DNA from: Exiguobacterium sp. s48
GTDB lineage: Bacteria; Bacillota; Bacilli; Exiguobacteriales; Exiguobacteriaceae
Assembly: GCF_018617395.1 (NCBI RefSeq)
Contig: NZ_JACSKC010000001.1
Span: 1,922,001 to 1,986,000, forward strand
DNA length: 64,000 nt
Reading direction: 5' to 3'
A model generated the notes under the pieces. The model was not told the DNA's origin and made no database searches. It was given only the letters and a program-made list of their open reading frames with translations. Below are positions 37,101 to 45,297 of the stretch, piece by piece. Every line of letters begins with the position of its first letter. The stretch's first letter is position 1. A program made the translations under genes and the position numbers.

Positions 37101-38591
37101 GACACGAATGAAACGACCATCACGGTCGAGAATACGGTCGGGTTTAACGCCATTCAAAACATCGTCTTTTTACCAGAGGAAGAATGGAAGACGTTACAGC
37201 AGTCACTTCAAAACGTATTAAAACCAACGAACACGTTCATGGTTCTCGAAGGTGAACAAGATTTCGACTACACCGGGACAATCCAGTCTGAGCGCAATTA
37301 CCCGTCTCTCAGTTTCGGGAAAGGCGTGTCACTCACTTCCGGTACGTTGTCTCGTACAATCGATGTCGCAGAGCGTGGGGCGTACCGTTTCCATATCAAC
37401 CTGACACCACCTGTGTCGACAGATGGAACGATTCGCTTACGCCTCCTGCAAAACGAGAAAGTCGTTCAAGAAGAGACAATCGAGGTCACTGCGATGGAGC
37501 GACTGCCTGATGTGAAAACGGCTGTCGGGTCGCAGACGGTCACATATGATTCCTTGCGTCGTGACTTCCCCTACCAACTTCAGTCACTCGAAGATGTGCA
37601 TCCGACCTTGAAGCGATGGACACCGAGTACGTTTGAGATGGAGCCAGGATCATACACGCTCGAGTTGACCGTAGACAGTAACGTGCCGTCACGAATCGAG
37701 CTAACGGATTTACGGAAATTCGACCCGAACGAAATCGTCGTGACCGAACCCCTCGCGACACCGGAAGCCGCCGCGACGTGCGCGACTTGTGTATCGATTA
37801 CAGACGATATGTTCGAGTCCACGGTCGAGGATGACACGTTTGTCGCATCATACGAGCCGACATGTTCTTGTGACTGGTACATCTTCGCATCGGAACAAAT
37901 CGAGGCACTTCCTGACCGCGAATACTTGGTCGCTTTTGACGCGCGGAGTGAACAGATTCGAAATCGGCACGTGAAAATGTACTATCTCGACGAAGAACGC
38001 CGTGTGATCGGGACCGACTTCATCAGCGAAGTGGAAGAATATCGTAAATCGACATGGAATCACTACGAACAGATTCTGATTCCACCAGAAGGCACCGCTT
38101 CGATGCAACTTCACATTTGGGCACGCGGCAATGTTGAAGAGGTAGGGCGACTGGAGATGAAAAACTTGAACGTCGTCCGCTACGACCATCTGTTATTGAC
38201 AGACCAAGTGACGGTAGAGGAAGTAACGGATCGTCCGCTTCTTTCAACAAAAGAAGCAGAGACACTCGATGTGACACGAAGCATCATGAAGCGAACCGTT
38301 TCTCACGAATCGTCACTCGGTCGCTTCACATTAAACGATTCTCCGTCTCCATTGTTCGAGCTTTCGACCGATGAAGGAGCACAACGTGGGGAAGTCGCGT
38401 TGAACGGTGTGACACAGTTTTATATGTCGTCTGAACGTGATGTACAGGTGAATGCTGTCTTGCGTCTCGTCTACTTCGCAGGGATGATTCTCTTATTACT
38501 CGCCACACCTGTCTCGTTCTTCTTTTATCGGAACGCGCGGCAAGAAGAGCCGCTCCTTCGCCGAATCCGACAACGATTCAAGAGAGGATGA
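34176..38591 (+). CDS. Giant membrane protein: GT-C-like domain with large extracellular beta domains
   Basis: This protein has ~1471 residues. The N-terminal ~450 residues have about 11-13 hydrophobic helices with a first outer loop containing an acidic pair (VVFSDIAFGLSSDRYIEEIF). That is the layout of GT-C lipid-linked glycosyltransferases such as AftD. A ~950-residue extracellular part follows, with carbohydrate-binding-like beta-sandwich regions (e.g. around PPGRYIGFARVLMNQSGGQL) and one with a C-x-x-C and C-x-C pair (CATC and CSC). A last membrane helix and basic tail (RNARQEEPLLRRIRQRFKRG) close it. The start is probably TTG 34176, ten bases after AAAGGAGG; an ATG at 34143 lies before that site. 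It likely transfers sugars to a surface polymer. The GT-C assignment is inferred from topology. Confidence 0.6.
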   Translation: MQRILFTLRNGLHTYRYDLIALTIMLSCILVYAYPLFSSGMVVFSDIAFGLSSDRYIEEIFGAWNERWSTTTLLNVPRLVFIAPLYGLSLLFGASGPLLIKSFILTLLIVSALSMYALVKRLHSIYITKHFQLMTLMTFTLAGLFYALNPWIITRIQHIYLLCGYSLFPFALLLFFNLFDPKFRRQLDPDFSFSKRLSPRIWIDAVGLSVTFMFMSAGIHYFFFSAIYMGVMLGLIVVKTLWTERKTLPFRSFFFYYVRLITAVGFVFILFNGYWFFMYVGSILFGAQASQHNINVTETLMLFSRNSSIENVLYTISYWWPMFDLHTLPLTFWVAGGILLFFIGIGLLGSYKRPIHLFFGLLGIGLIIFATGTYEWVATAFVALVTYTPLIGPMFRDPNKLVGLLIVSYSLLLSLGIGIVDARQSKAIPRPLYRGILFISSFVALTLFVNPYRTVYMEGFYKPVDVPEEYATIQQEIEGKWLQFPIADEMTQPITGVATPRWNQNPALGETVKPTGDFHVYSSLENTVFHHEGSTPAIRYLFSLLQYLLDTGRSNEASNLIKVFGVNQFAYRDEYLGMEERQQFNLEMLASQRDLLRTKQVGLFTLFDVVAPLTDRTVPQLIVTPYGIDRSITYGTLPGYEQGKQSILFTTQRHSDDFNWVRPGDAIEMIEQNDMLLSQVPDTYYWKPFEAIDSANPFLTWGKTLFANSDWRWYQQTQGVKDPAFDLDFGDGVGLSFASARIDAPPYEIDDLSTKQVASFNSMLEDETFFKADNPDIVELSPNPLSSTNDLPLLQAEVAKGDPNYIWQVAKSGLLPALPNNAYRFDIVASGRGVDRLHVKVRFFDASGEEIDQTYVVAPRDSGNLDGIHLRGEYVTPRAAETMRIDLLSYQKPERKTYWWIHDVQIKSFESHMVPNTFSITKETPPGRYIGFARVLMNQSGGQLDVTINDDKQIVETTRQTGARLEWVPLGIHDVDTNETTITVENTVGFNAIQNIVFLPEEEWKTLQQSLQNVLKPTNTFMVLEGEQDFDYTGTIQSERNYPSLSFGKGVSLTSGTLSRTIDVAERGAYRFHINLTPPVSTDGTIRLRLLQNEKVVQEETIEVTAMERLPDVKTAVGSQTVTYDSLRRDFPYQLQSLEDVHPTLKRWTPSTFEMEPGSYTLELTVDSNVPSRIELTDLRKFDPNEIVVTEPLATPEAAATCATCVSITDDMFESTVEDDTFVASYEPTCSCDWYIFASEQIEALPDREYLVAFDARSEQIRNRHVKMYYLDEERRVIGTDFISEVEEYRKSTWNHYEQILIPPEGTASMQLHIWARGNVEEVGRLEMKNLNVVRYDHLLLTDQVTVEEVTDRPLLSTKEAETLDVTRSIMKRTVSHESSLGRFTLNDSPSPLFELSTDEGAQRGEVALNGVTQFYMSSERDVQVNAVLRLVYFAGMILLLLATPVSFFFYRNARQEEPLLRRIRQRFKRG

Positions 38592-38597
38592 CTTACA

Positions 38598-38891
38598 ATG
38601 ATTCGAATCTTAATGTTGACGGTTTTGATGAGTTGGACGGTGATTCTTAGTGCATGTTCGCATGTTGATGAAAAAAGTGTCATTGAAGACCGACAAGACA
38701 ATACCTTATGGATTGCGCCATCTAATCAAGACCCTGAGGAACAATATGCGCTACAGGAAGTGACACTTACTTCGTCGACGGTTGTTGACGGGAAAAGCAA
38801 TCACCTCGATACACTGCACGTCGGAGATGTCATCACGATTGAATATACTGAGACAGACTCTTCAATTGCTGAATCAATCACCCACGAATAA
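38598..38891 (+). CDS. Small lipoprotein
   Basis: The 97-residue protein has an N-terminal signal with lipobox LSAC at residues 17-20, so it would be lipid-anchored to the outer face of the membrane. The mature part is acidic and unrecognised. It lies seven bases after the giant membrane protein and probably acts with it. A terminator follows. Confidence 0.75.
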   Translation: MIRILMLTVLMSWTVILSACSHVDEKSVIEDRQDNTLWIAPSNQDPEEQYALQEVTLTSSTVVDGKSNHLDTLHVGDVITIEYTETDSSIAESITHE

Positions 38892-38900
38892 GGTCAAACA

Positions 38901-38931
38901 AAAATCCCATGTCCGAAGGCGTGGGATTTTG
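38901..38931. terminator. Bidirectional terminator
   Basis: AAAATCCCA (38901-38909) and TGGGATTTT (38922-38930) with a short CG-rich loop. It closes the lipoprotein transcript and the convergent GT2 gene. Confidence 0.82.
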
Positions 38932-38945
38932 TGCGTGATGCGGCT

Positions 38946-40103
38946 TTATCGTCTTGCCCGACTGACAGCTCGCTGCCGCTTCAGGAGAAGTGCCATCGTT
39001 TTGAGAAAAGCAATGGAATCTTTTACGAGATCGACGTGCGATCCCTCCCGTTCGATACAGGTCACCGGCTGTTGATAGACGCGAAGTCGCTCTTTTTTGG
39101 CGGCATACATCATCTCCAAATCGATGGCAAACCCGCTCGTCGCGCTCAAATACGGAAGTAAGCGTGGAATCGCTCGACGATTGATGATTTTGAGGCCCGT
39201 CTGAGAATCTGACACGCCTTCTGGTAGGAACGGTTTTGTGATCGTTCGTTTTGCGAAACTGACAAACTTTCGAACGAAGCTTCGGTCTTCAATCGTCAAA
39301 TCTTTCGTCCCGATGACGATATCATAATAATCATTTTCCGCGATACTCAGTAGTTGGGCGATATCGTCGACTTTAAAGGAATTGTCCGCATCGACGAACA
39401 CATAATATTCGCTAGAGATATGCGTCATCCCTTCGATAAAGAGACCCGCTTTTTTTGTGTTCTGCTTCAACTCATACATCTTCAAGTAATCGATTTTGAA
39501 CAACGTATCCGTCGCATTCATAACGATGTCTCGATACTCCTGTAACAGATGCTTTGATTGATCGGATGAGGCGTCATCGACAAAATAGATAGAGCTGTGT
39601 AAATAGTTTCGTTCAATCATTTTGGTAAGGGCTGTCAAAAAAGCATGAATGTGTGAAAACCGTTTCTCTTCATTAAAAATTGGTAATATAAAGGCTACAG
39701 TCCCTTTTTTTACAGCGTATTCAGGATGAATAATATTTTGAATTTCAGCTAATAATTCATCTGCATATTCTTCTCTATAATAAAATATTCTAAATATCCC
39801 ATTCCCTAACAATTGATTGAAGGGGAAATTTCCTTTATGTCGAATAACGTCATCAACCCAAAGAATCGAAGATTGAGGGTTGTACGTGCGAAGCGCAGCT
39901 GCCACGTTTAATCCCGTTTCATAGTCTGCATAATCAATCACATATACTTTAATTTGATCTTTCATGGCACGAATGTCTGGTGAAATTGTCTGGTCAGACG
40001 ATTCATTTGAGGCAGAAATCACAAGTTCGTAGTGCGGAATACAAGAAGCATACGGAATGTTTCGTTGTTGGTCTGTAAAGATAACCACTTTTCCTTTATC
40101 CAT
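38946..40103 (-). CDS. GT2-family glycosyltransferase with receiver-like N-terminal domain
   Basis: The 385-residue protein starts at ATG 40103 with AAAGGAGGG upstream. Residues ~1-135 form an extra domain with alternating beta/alpha pattern (VYVIDYADYETGLNVAAALR, SSILWVDD) that looks like a degenerate response-regulator receiver. From ~145 a GT2 domain begins (AFILPIFNEEKRFSHIHAFL) with the metal-binding DADNS and a later FAIDLEMMYAA, similar to dolichyl-phosphate-sugar synthases. It may build a lipid-linked sugar for the cluster. It is divergent from the flippase gene with only 46 bases between starts. Confidence 0.7.
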   Translation of the reverse strand: MDKGKVVIFTDQQRNIPYASCIPHYELVISASNESSDQTISPDIRAMKDQIKVYVIDYADYETGLNVAAALRTYNPQSSILWVDDVIRHKGNFPFNQLLGNGIFRIFYYREEYADELLAEIQNIIHPEYAVKKGTVAFILPIFNEEKRFSHIHAFLTALTKMIERNYLHSSIYFVDDASSDQSKHLLQEYRDIVMNATDTLFKIDYLKMYELKQNTKKAGLFIEGMTHISSEYYVFVDADNSFKVDDIAQLLSIAENDYYDIVIGTKDLTIEDRSFVRKFVSFAKRTITKPFLPEGVSDSQTGLKIINRRAIPRLLPYLSATSGFAIDLEMMYAAKKERLRVYQQPVTCIEREGSHVDLVKDSIAFLKTMALLLKRQRAVSRARR

Positions 40104-40149
40104 CACATTGCCCTCCTTTAAGATTGACGAACTGAAAGAGGTGATTGGT

Positions 40150-41334
40150 ATGAAAGCTGTCATGAGTCGTTATTCGATTTTACTCATCTTCCCTGTTCTC
40201 GATGCGTTGCTGAATATCATTAATTACTCGTATCACTTCTTCTTAGCACGAGGTTTGACCAGTCAAGACTATGGTCTTTTGAATGCTTATCTCGCCCTTC
40301 TCGGTCTATTGCTCATTATCGGGAGTGCCGTCCAATGGATCGTCACCCGAAACTTAGGACAACAAATCGCAACCGATTACCGGTATATCGAGCGAATGAT
40401 TTTGCTCATTGCGATGGGTCTGTCCAGTATAGTTCTTATACTTATTCCATATATTCTTCCTTTATCTAGGATTAACCTCTTTTTACTTGCAGTTACAGTA
40501 TTTTTCCATATTCTCGTGTCGTTCCGACGTGGTGTGTTGCAAGCGAATGAACGATTTTATGCCTTAACGCTCTCTTATTACGTCGAAGCGATTGTCAAAG
40601 TAGGCGTCACGTGGATTTTTCTTGAGAACCTCGATATCACGCTCGCGCTCATTGGGATTGTGATCGGAATGGTCCTGACGTATGGACTCAGTATATGGCA
40701 AACACATTTCCCAGAAACCGCCGGAGAGAAAGAATTTCATGGTCTATTTCAGCTCATTCACGTCCAAATCGTCATGACACTCTTTTTCTCGGTCGACAGT
40801 CTACTCGTCACACGATTTTTCCCATCACTCGTTGGAGATTATTCCGTCGGTCTACGCTTTAGTCAGCTCGTCTTGTTCGTCTGTCTCTCGATTTTCCAAG
40901 TGCTGTTACCACGTCTGAGTCGAGCAGCCGAAACGGATTCATTCTTGTCATTTGAACGTACGGTGTTCCGTTTATTATTGGCAACTCTCGGAATCATCAC
41001 CGTGCTATATTTCTTAATCATCCCATCGGTCGTCCCTGTCTTCTTCGGACAAGGGTACGATGAGGCCGGATATTATGTACGCTATATGATTTTTACGTAT
41101 ATCGGCATCATCATCGTCCAATACGAGGCGATGTTGCAATTTATTTTACGGAACACTCACTATTTACGGTGGTACTGGGCATTGCTCTTCGTATTCCTCA
41201 CCGCCCTGTTCTTGTTCCGGCAATCGATGGAAATGTGGCTATTCGCTCAAGCAGTCGTGTTACTTGGAGGCTCGCTACTTCTTCGTTTTCGTTTCCACTC
41301 TGAGCGACGTCGACATTTAAAGGAGGAATCGTGA
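40150..41334 (+). CDS. Polysaccharide/lipid flippase (Wzx/MATE-like)
   Basis: The 394-residue protein from ATG 40150, preceded by AAGAGGTGATTGGT, has about 12 hydrophobic helices (SILLIFPVLDALLNIINYSY and later GVLQANERFYALTLSY). Length and pattern fit oligosaccharide-lipid flippases of the MOP superfamily. It would move lipid-linked glycan units across the membrane. The next gene starts at its stop codon (TGATG overlap). Confidence 0.75.
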   Translation: MKAVMSRYSILLIFPVLDALLNIINYSYHFFLARGLTSQDYGLLNAYLALLGLLLIIGSAVQWIVTRNLGQQIATDYRYIERMILLIAMGLSSIVLILIPYILPLSRINLFLLAVTVFFHILVSFRRGVLQANERFYALTLSYYVEAIVKVGVTWIFLENLDITLALIGIVIGMVLTYGLSIWQTHFPETAGEKEFHGLFQLIHVQIVMTLFFSVDSLLVTRFFPSLVGDYSVGLRFSQLVLFVCLSIFQVLLPRLSRAAETDSFLSFERTVFRLLLATLGIITVLYFLIIPSVVPVFFGQGYDEAGYYVRYMIFTYIGIIIVQYEAMLQFILRNTHYLRWYWALLFVFLTALFLFRQSMEMWLFAQAVVLLGGSLLLRFRFHSERRRHLKEES

Positions 41335-42473
41335 TGAAACCAACGTTACTCTGCTTATCTTGGCGAGACATCAAACATCCGAAAGCAGGAGGGGCTGAAG
41401 TATTCACACATGAGATGCTCGCTTACGTGGCCCCTCGTTACAACATCATTCATTTGTCCCCTCATATCGAAGGACGTGAGGACGAGGAATGGATTGATGG
41501 TATTCGTTATATCCGCTCCGGTACGGACGTTACGAGCATCGTAGAAGCACGGCGCTACTTCAAAGCCCATGAGGATGAAATCGACCTCGTCCTCGATCAG
41601 ATGAATACACACCATTACTTCACACCGTTCTATGTGCCGGCACACAAACGCGTTCTCTTCATCCATCAATTGACGCGTGAGATTTGGCGCATCAATCTTC
41701 CCCCTCCCGTTTCATGGGTCGGGGCATGGACAGAAACGAGTCGTCTACGTCTCTATCGGCAAAACAACGTCTTGACCGTCAGTCAATCGACGGCAGATGA
41801 CTTGATTGCAGTCGGCATTCCAGAGTCGCACATCACAATTTTGCCGGAAGGACTCAACTTCACACCGTGGCCAGAAGAAGAATGGTTTGAGAAAGAAGAG
41901 CATCCTACGTTCTTATATGTCGGCCGCATGTCCGCTTATAAAGGAATCAATGATGCCGTCAAAGCGTTCGTTTCCATCAAGCGCGACTTTCCGACCGCCC
42001 AACTGTGGATCATCGGGAAGAAGAATGAGGCGTATATCGCTGAACAACTTGACCCGATTACACCAGAGGACATGCGATCGGATATCCATTATTTTGGCTT
42101 TGTGAGTGAAGAAGAGAAACTCGAGCGGATGAGTCGAGCGACGGCCCTTCTCTTCCCATCTCGTCGTGAAGGTTGGGGACTGACCGTCAGCGAGGCTGCT
42201 GCCGTCGGAACACCGACCATCGTGTACGATGCCCCTGGGCTTCGAGACGCGGTCCAACATGGAAAGCTCGGTTATATGACGATGGCACAAACCGCAGAGG
42301 CGCTCGCTCTCGAAATGAGACGCTGCTTGAACGACCAAGATCACTATGAAACCGTGAGACACGATGCCCATACGTTTGCGAAAACCTTGCAATGGAGTCG
42401 CACCGGTGCGGCATTTGAACAATGGTTGACCGACAAGCTCGGAATCTTGATTCAGGAAGGGAGAACATCATGA
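41334..42473 (+). CDS. GT4-family glycosyltransferase
   Basis: The 379-residue protein has a GT-B fold with an N-terminal acceptor domain (AGGAEVFTHEML near residue 20) and a C-terminal donor domain (FLYVGRMSAYKGIND near residue 200, and the E-x7-E motif within SRREGWGLTVSEAAAVGTP). It transfers an activated sugar, likely to the growing surface glycan. AAAGGAGGAATC precedes the ATG. Its stop overlaps the next start (ATGA). Confidence 0.88.
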   Translation: MKPTLLCLSWRDIKHPKAGGAEVFTHEMLAYVAPRYNIIHLSPHIEGREDEEWIDGIRYIRSGTDVTSIVEARRYFKAHEDEIDLVLDQMNTHHYFTPFYVPAHKRVLFIHQLTREIWRINLPPPVSWVGAWTETSRLRLYRQNNVLTVSQSTADDLIAVGIPESHITILPEGLNFTPWPEEEWFEKEEHPTFLYVGRMSAYKGINDAVKAFVSIKRDFPTAQLWIIGKKNEAYIAEQLDPITPEDMRSDIHYFGFVSEEEKLERMSRATALLFPSRREGWGLTVSEAAAVGTPTIVYDAPGLRDAVQHGKLGYMTMAQTAEALALEMRRCLNDQDHYETVRHDAHTFAKTLQWSRTGAAFEQWLTDKLGILIQEGRTS

Positions 42474-43363
42474 TCGGAATTGCGATGTCAACGTATTGTA
42501 ACGAAGAAATTATTCGGGAAACAATTGAATCGATACAACGGCAAACGACTGAATTCGTCTGCGTGATCGCAGATGATGGTTCGACCGATCGAACCGTCGA
42601 CGTCATGCGCGAACTGACTGCAGGAGATGATCGGTTCATCATCTTATCACTTCCACACGGAGAGCGGGGTATCGCCCGTAAAGAGTCCATTGGGCGTCTT
42701 CGCGAACTGCATGTAGACGTCTTATACGTCATCGACTCGGATATGGTATTGACCGACGGCTTGCTAACGAGTTGCCTGCTTTATCTTCAACACCACGAAG
42801 AGGTCGGTGCGCTCGTCATCCCGGAAGAAGCCTATAGCACCTATACCAATTTCTTCTCCAAAGTAAAGGTGTTTGAGCGTAACCTATTCCAAATTCCTGA
42901 AGAAAAAATCGATGACCGTTCGATCGAGGCGGCACGCTTTTGGCGAATGGAGGCGTACGAAGCATCAGGTGGAATCAATCCCGCTCAAATTAGTTTTGAA
43001 GAAACCCAACCGACCATTCGTTACATTCAACAAGGTGGCATCATCCGTCGCGCCACGTTCACCTCTGTGAAACATAATGAGAAGGAAGTGACGCTTCAGA
43101 ATTTGCTTGAGAAGAAGCGGTATTACTTCCAAGTGATGCCACAGACGCTCGAGACCGAAGAAGGAGGTTTCCGAAAGGCGCTGGCGCGTTGGTATTTCTT
43201 TAGACCGGTGCTCTACCATCCATCAAACCTCAAAAAATATAGACGACACCCGGTGTTAACATTAGGGGTCGCCTACATGTATCTTCGATTAACAACGATT
43301 GGGGTATCGCAACTCGTTACCCATAAGTTCGGGAAGAGTGATCCCGTGACTGATACAAAATAA
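42470..43363 (+). CDS. GT2-family glycosyltransferase
   Basis: The 297-residue protein starts at ATG 42470, seven bases after GGGAG. It has the GT2 opening IGIAMSTYCNEEIIRETIES, the metal-binding motif DSDMVL near residue 90 and a QxxRW-like position replaced by FWRMEAYEASGG. It probably adds one sugar to the surface glycan. The last 47 bases overlap the convergent pseudo-receiver gene. Confidence 0.82.
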   Translation: MIGIAMSTYCNEEIIRETIESIQRQTTEFVCVIADDGSTDRTVDVMRELTAGDDRFIILSLPHGERGIARKESIGRLRELHVDVLYVIDSDMVLTDGLLTSCLLYLQHHEEVGALVIPEEAYSTYTNFFSKVKVFERNLFQIPEEKIDDRSIEAARFWRMEAYEASGGINPAQISFEETQPTIRYIQQGGIIRRATFTSVKHNEKEVTLQNLLEKKRYYFQVMPQTLETEEGGFRKALARWYFFRPVLYHPSNLKKYRRHPVLTLGVAYMYLRLTTIGVSQLVTHKFGKSDPVTDTK

Positions 43364-43919
43364 AGTCGCCGTACTGGGTTGGGATGACGAAGCGCTTCAA
43401 TTCGCTCGTCTCCCCCGCCTCGAACGGGACAACGAGATTTTCAGAACTGACCAAATCACCACTCTCATAAAACAGACAGTACGCATTTCCAAGATCGTCT
43501 AGAAACTCCGTCAACATATCCGCGACTCGATATTGATTCGTTTTCATATTGACGGCTTGTTGCCCAACATCGCGCATGACACGAATCACATACTCATCAA
43601 TTTTCATCGGTTTCGTCATGATGCGCTTGACGTTCCCGTAATTGACCGCCGCAATCAACGTATGGGTATGCGTATAGTCGGTCAATACGATTTGATGGAT
43701 GAGCGGGAATTTTTTCTTCACGTACGATAATAGTTCGACCCCATCTGTATGCGGAAGCCGTAGTTCCGTGATGACGACGTCGATATCACTCGATTCTAGA
43801 ATCGAGATCGCTTCCGTCGCCTCTGTCGCTTCAAAAATGAGTTCTCCTTCTTTCATCAACAGACGAGCTAACGTTTTTCGCGTATGGTCATGCGGTTCGA
43901 CGAGTAAGTAATTTGCCAT
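43317..43919 (-). CDS. Pseudo-receiver response regulator
   Basis: The 200-residue protein starts at ATG 43919, after GGAGG at 8 bases. Residues 1-125 form a receiver domain. The phospho-acceptor Asp is replaced by Glu52 (VVITELRLPHTDG) and the acidic pocket is E8-P9-H10-D11 rather than DD. The conserved Thr (IVLTDYTHT) and Lys (IMTKPM) remain. The C-terminal ~75 residues are a separate small domain (YCLFYESGDLVSSENLVV) without a recognised DNA-binding motif. The Glu may mimic permanent phosphorylation. It lies in the glycan cluster and overlaps the GT2 gene tail to tail. Confidence 0.72.
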   Translation of the reverse strand: MANYLLVEPHDHTRKTLARLLMKEGELIFEATEATEAISILESSDIDVVITELRLPHTDGVELLSYVKKKFPLIHQIVLTDYTHTHTLIAAVNYGNVKRIMTKPMKIDEYVIRVMRDVGQQAVNMKTNQYRVADMLTEFLDDLGNAYCLFYESGDLVSSENLVVPFEAGETSELKRFVIPTQYGDFILYQSRDHSSRTYG

Positions 43920-43959
43920 GTTGTGTACCTCCATTTTCATTAAGAAAGGGTGTTACGTA

Positions 43960-45297
43960 ATGAAACTACTTCTATTATCCGGTGGGTCTGGAAAGCGTCT
44001 ATGGCCACTGTCAAACGATATCAACTCGAAACAGTTCATTCGATTGCTCGACGACGGACACGGTTCTAAACAATCCATGATTGAACGCGTTTTCTCACAA
44101 TTAAGTGATATGGAATTAAACCATGATGCCTTTATTTTAACAAATGCACATCAACGTGACGCCATTGTCTATCAAATCGGAACCGACGCCAATATCATCA
44201 CCGAACCAAGTCGCCGCGACACGTTCCCCGCAATCGTACTCGGCGCAAGTTATTTGAACGAACAACAGGTCGACCCAGATGAAACGGTGCTCGTGATGCC
44301 GGTCGACGCTTATGTCGACCTCCGCTTCTTTGAATACTTCCCTCAAGTCGATCAAGCGGTCCAAGCGAGTGACTATGCCTTGCATTTGATTGGGGTCACA
44401 CCTCTTCATCCGACGTCAAAATACGGATATATCGTTCCGGATGAGACGGCTCAAGTATCCTCGGTTCGCCTGTTCCAGGAAAAACCGACCGTCGATGTGG
44501 CAGAACAGTTGATTGAACAAGGTGCGCTCTGGAACTGTGGGATCTTTGCTTGCAAGTTGCATCTGTTACTTGATGAACTGTCAGAACGAAACTTACCGAC
44601 CACCTATTCAGACCTCACATCCCGCTATGACGAATTAGAAAAGACTTCGTTCGACTATGCTGTTGTCGAACATGCGGAGTCCGTATTCGTTCACCGCTAC
44701 AACGGAGATTGGAAAGACTTAGGGACATGGAACACGTTGACCGAAGAAATGACGTCCACAACTCACGGTCAAGTCGACCTGTTTGAATCGACGAACACCC
44801 ATGTGATCAATGAATTGAACCTTCCCTTGATCGGGATTGGGTTAGAAGACCTTGTCGTCGCCGTCAACGCGGACGGGATTCTCGTCTCGACGAAAGAAGC
44901 GACCCCACAGTTGAAAGATTATCTCGCCTCATCCGACGACTATCCAAAGTTCAAATGGAAGCGATGGGGACAGTCGGAAGTCATTCATCATGAGACGCTA
45001 GCAGACGGACACCATAGCGTGACACGACGCATGCTCGTTCAAGCAGGGAAAGAACTCAGTTACCACTATCATGAAGAGACCGATACGATTTGGACGATGC
45101 TTCAAGGCACAGCGACCGTGACGATTGATGGAGAAACGTTTGAGGCGAAGCCGACCGACGTCATCTCAATCCAACGCGGCGCGGCTCACACGCTCAAAGC
45201 ACAAGAAGATGTCGTGTTTATCGAGGTTCAGTATTCAAACGATTGGACGCTTGACGATGCTTGTCCTGTACCATCTCCACTTGATAAACAGTATTGA
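43960..45297 (+). CDS. manC: Mannose-1-phosphate guanylyltransferase / type II mannose-6-phosphate isomerase
   Basis: The 445-residue protein has an N-terminal nucleotidyltransferase with LSGGSGKRLWPLSNDINSKQ (residues ~5-25) and a C-terminal cupin (HYHEETDTIWTMLQGTATVTI, residues ~360-440). It makes GDP-mannose from mannose-1-phosphate; the cupin resembles the isomerase half of ManC/AlgA-type enzymes. AAAGGGTG lies seven bases before ATG 43960. It is divergent from the pseudo-receiver gene and overlaps the end of manA by 80 bases. It presumably feeds the glycosyltransferases. Confidence 0.88.
   Translation: MKLLLLSGGSGKRLWPLSNDINSKQFIRLLDDGHGSKQSMIERVFSQLSDMELNHDAFILTNAHQRDAIVYQIGTDANIITEPSRRDTFPAIVLGASYLNEQQVDPDETVLVMPVDAYVDLRFFEYFPQVDQAVQASDYALHLIGVTPLHPTSKYGYIVPDETAQVSSVRLFQEKPTVDVAEQLIEQGALWNCGIFACKLHLLLDELSERNLPTTYSDLTSRYDELEKTSFDYAVVEHAESVFVHRYNGDWKDLGTWNTLTEEMTSTTHGQVDLFESTNTHVINELNLPLIGIGLEDLVVAVNADGILVSTKEATPQLKDYLASSDDYPKFKWKRWGQSEVIHHETLADGHHSVTRRMLVQAGKELSYHYHEETDTIWTMLQGTATVTIDGETFEAKPTDVISIQRGAAHTLKAQEDVVFIEVQYSNDWTLDDACPVPSPLDKQY

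Noticed and set aside
37789-38277. Short frames on both strands near the end of the giant gene
   Set aside because: All lie within its reading frame region and show shadow-like composition.
41913-42422. 169-codon minus-strand frame inside the GT4 gene
   Set aside because: It is antisense to a well-supported glycosyltransferase and has no ribosome site.
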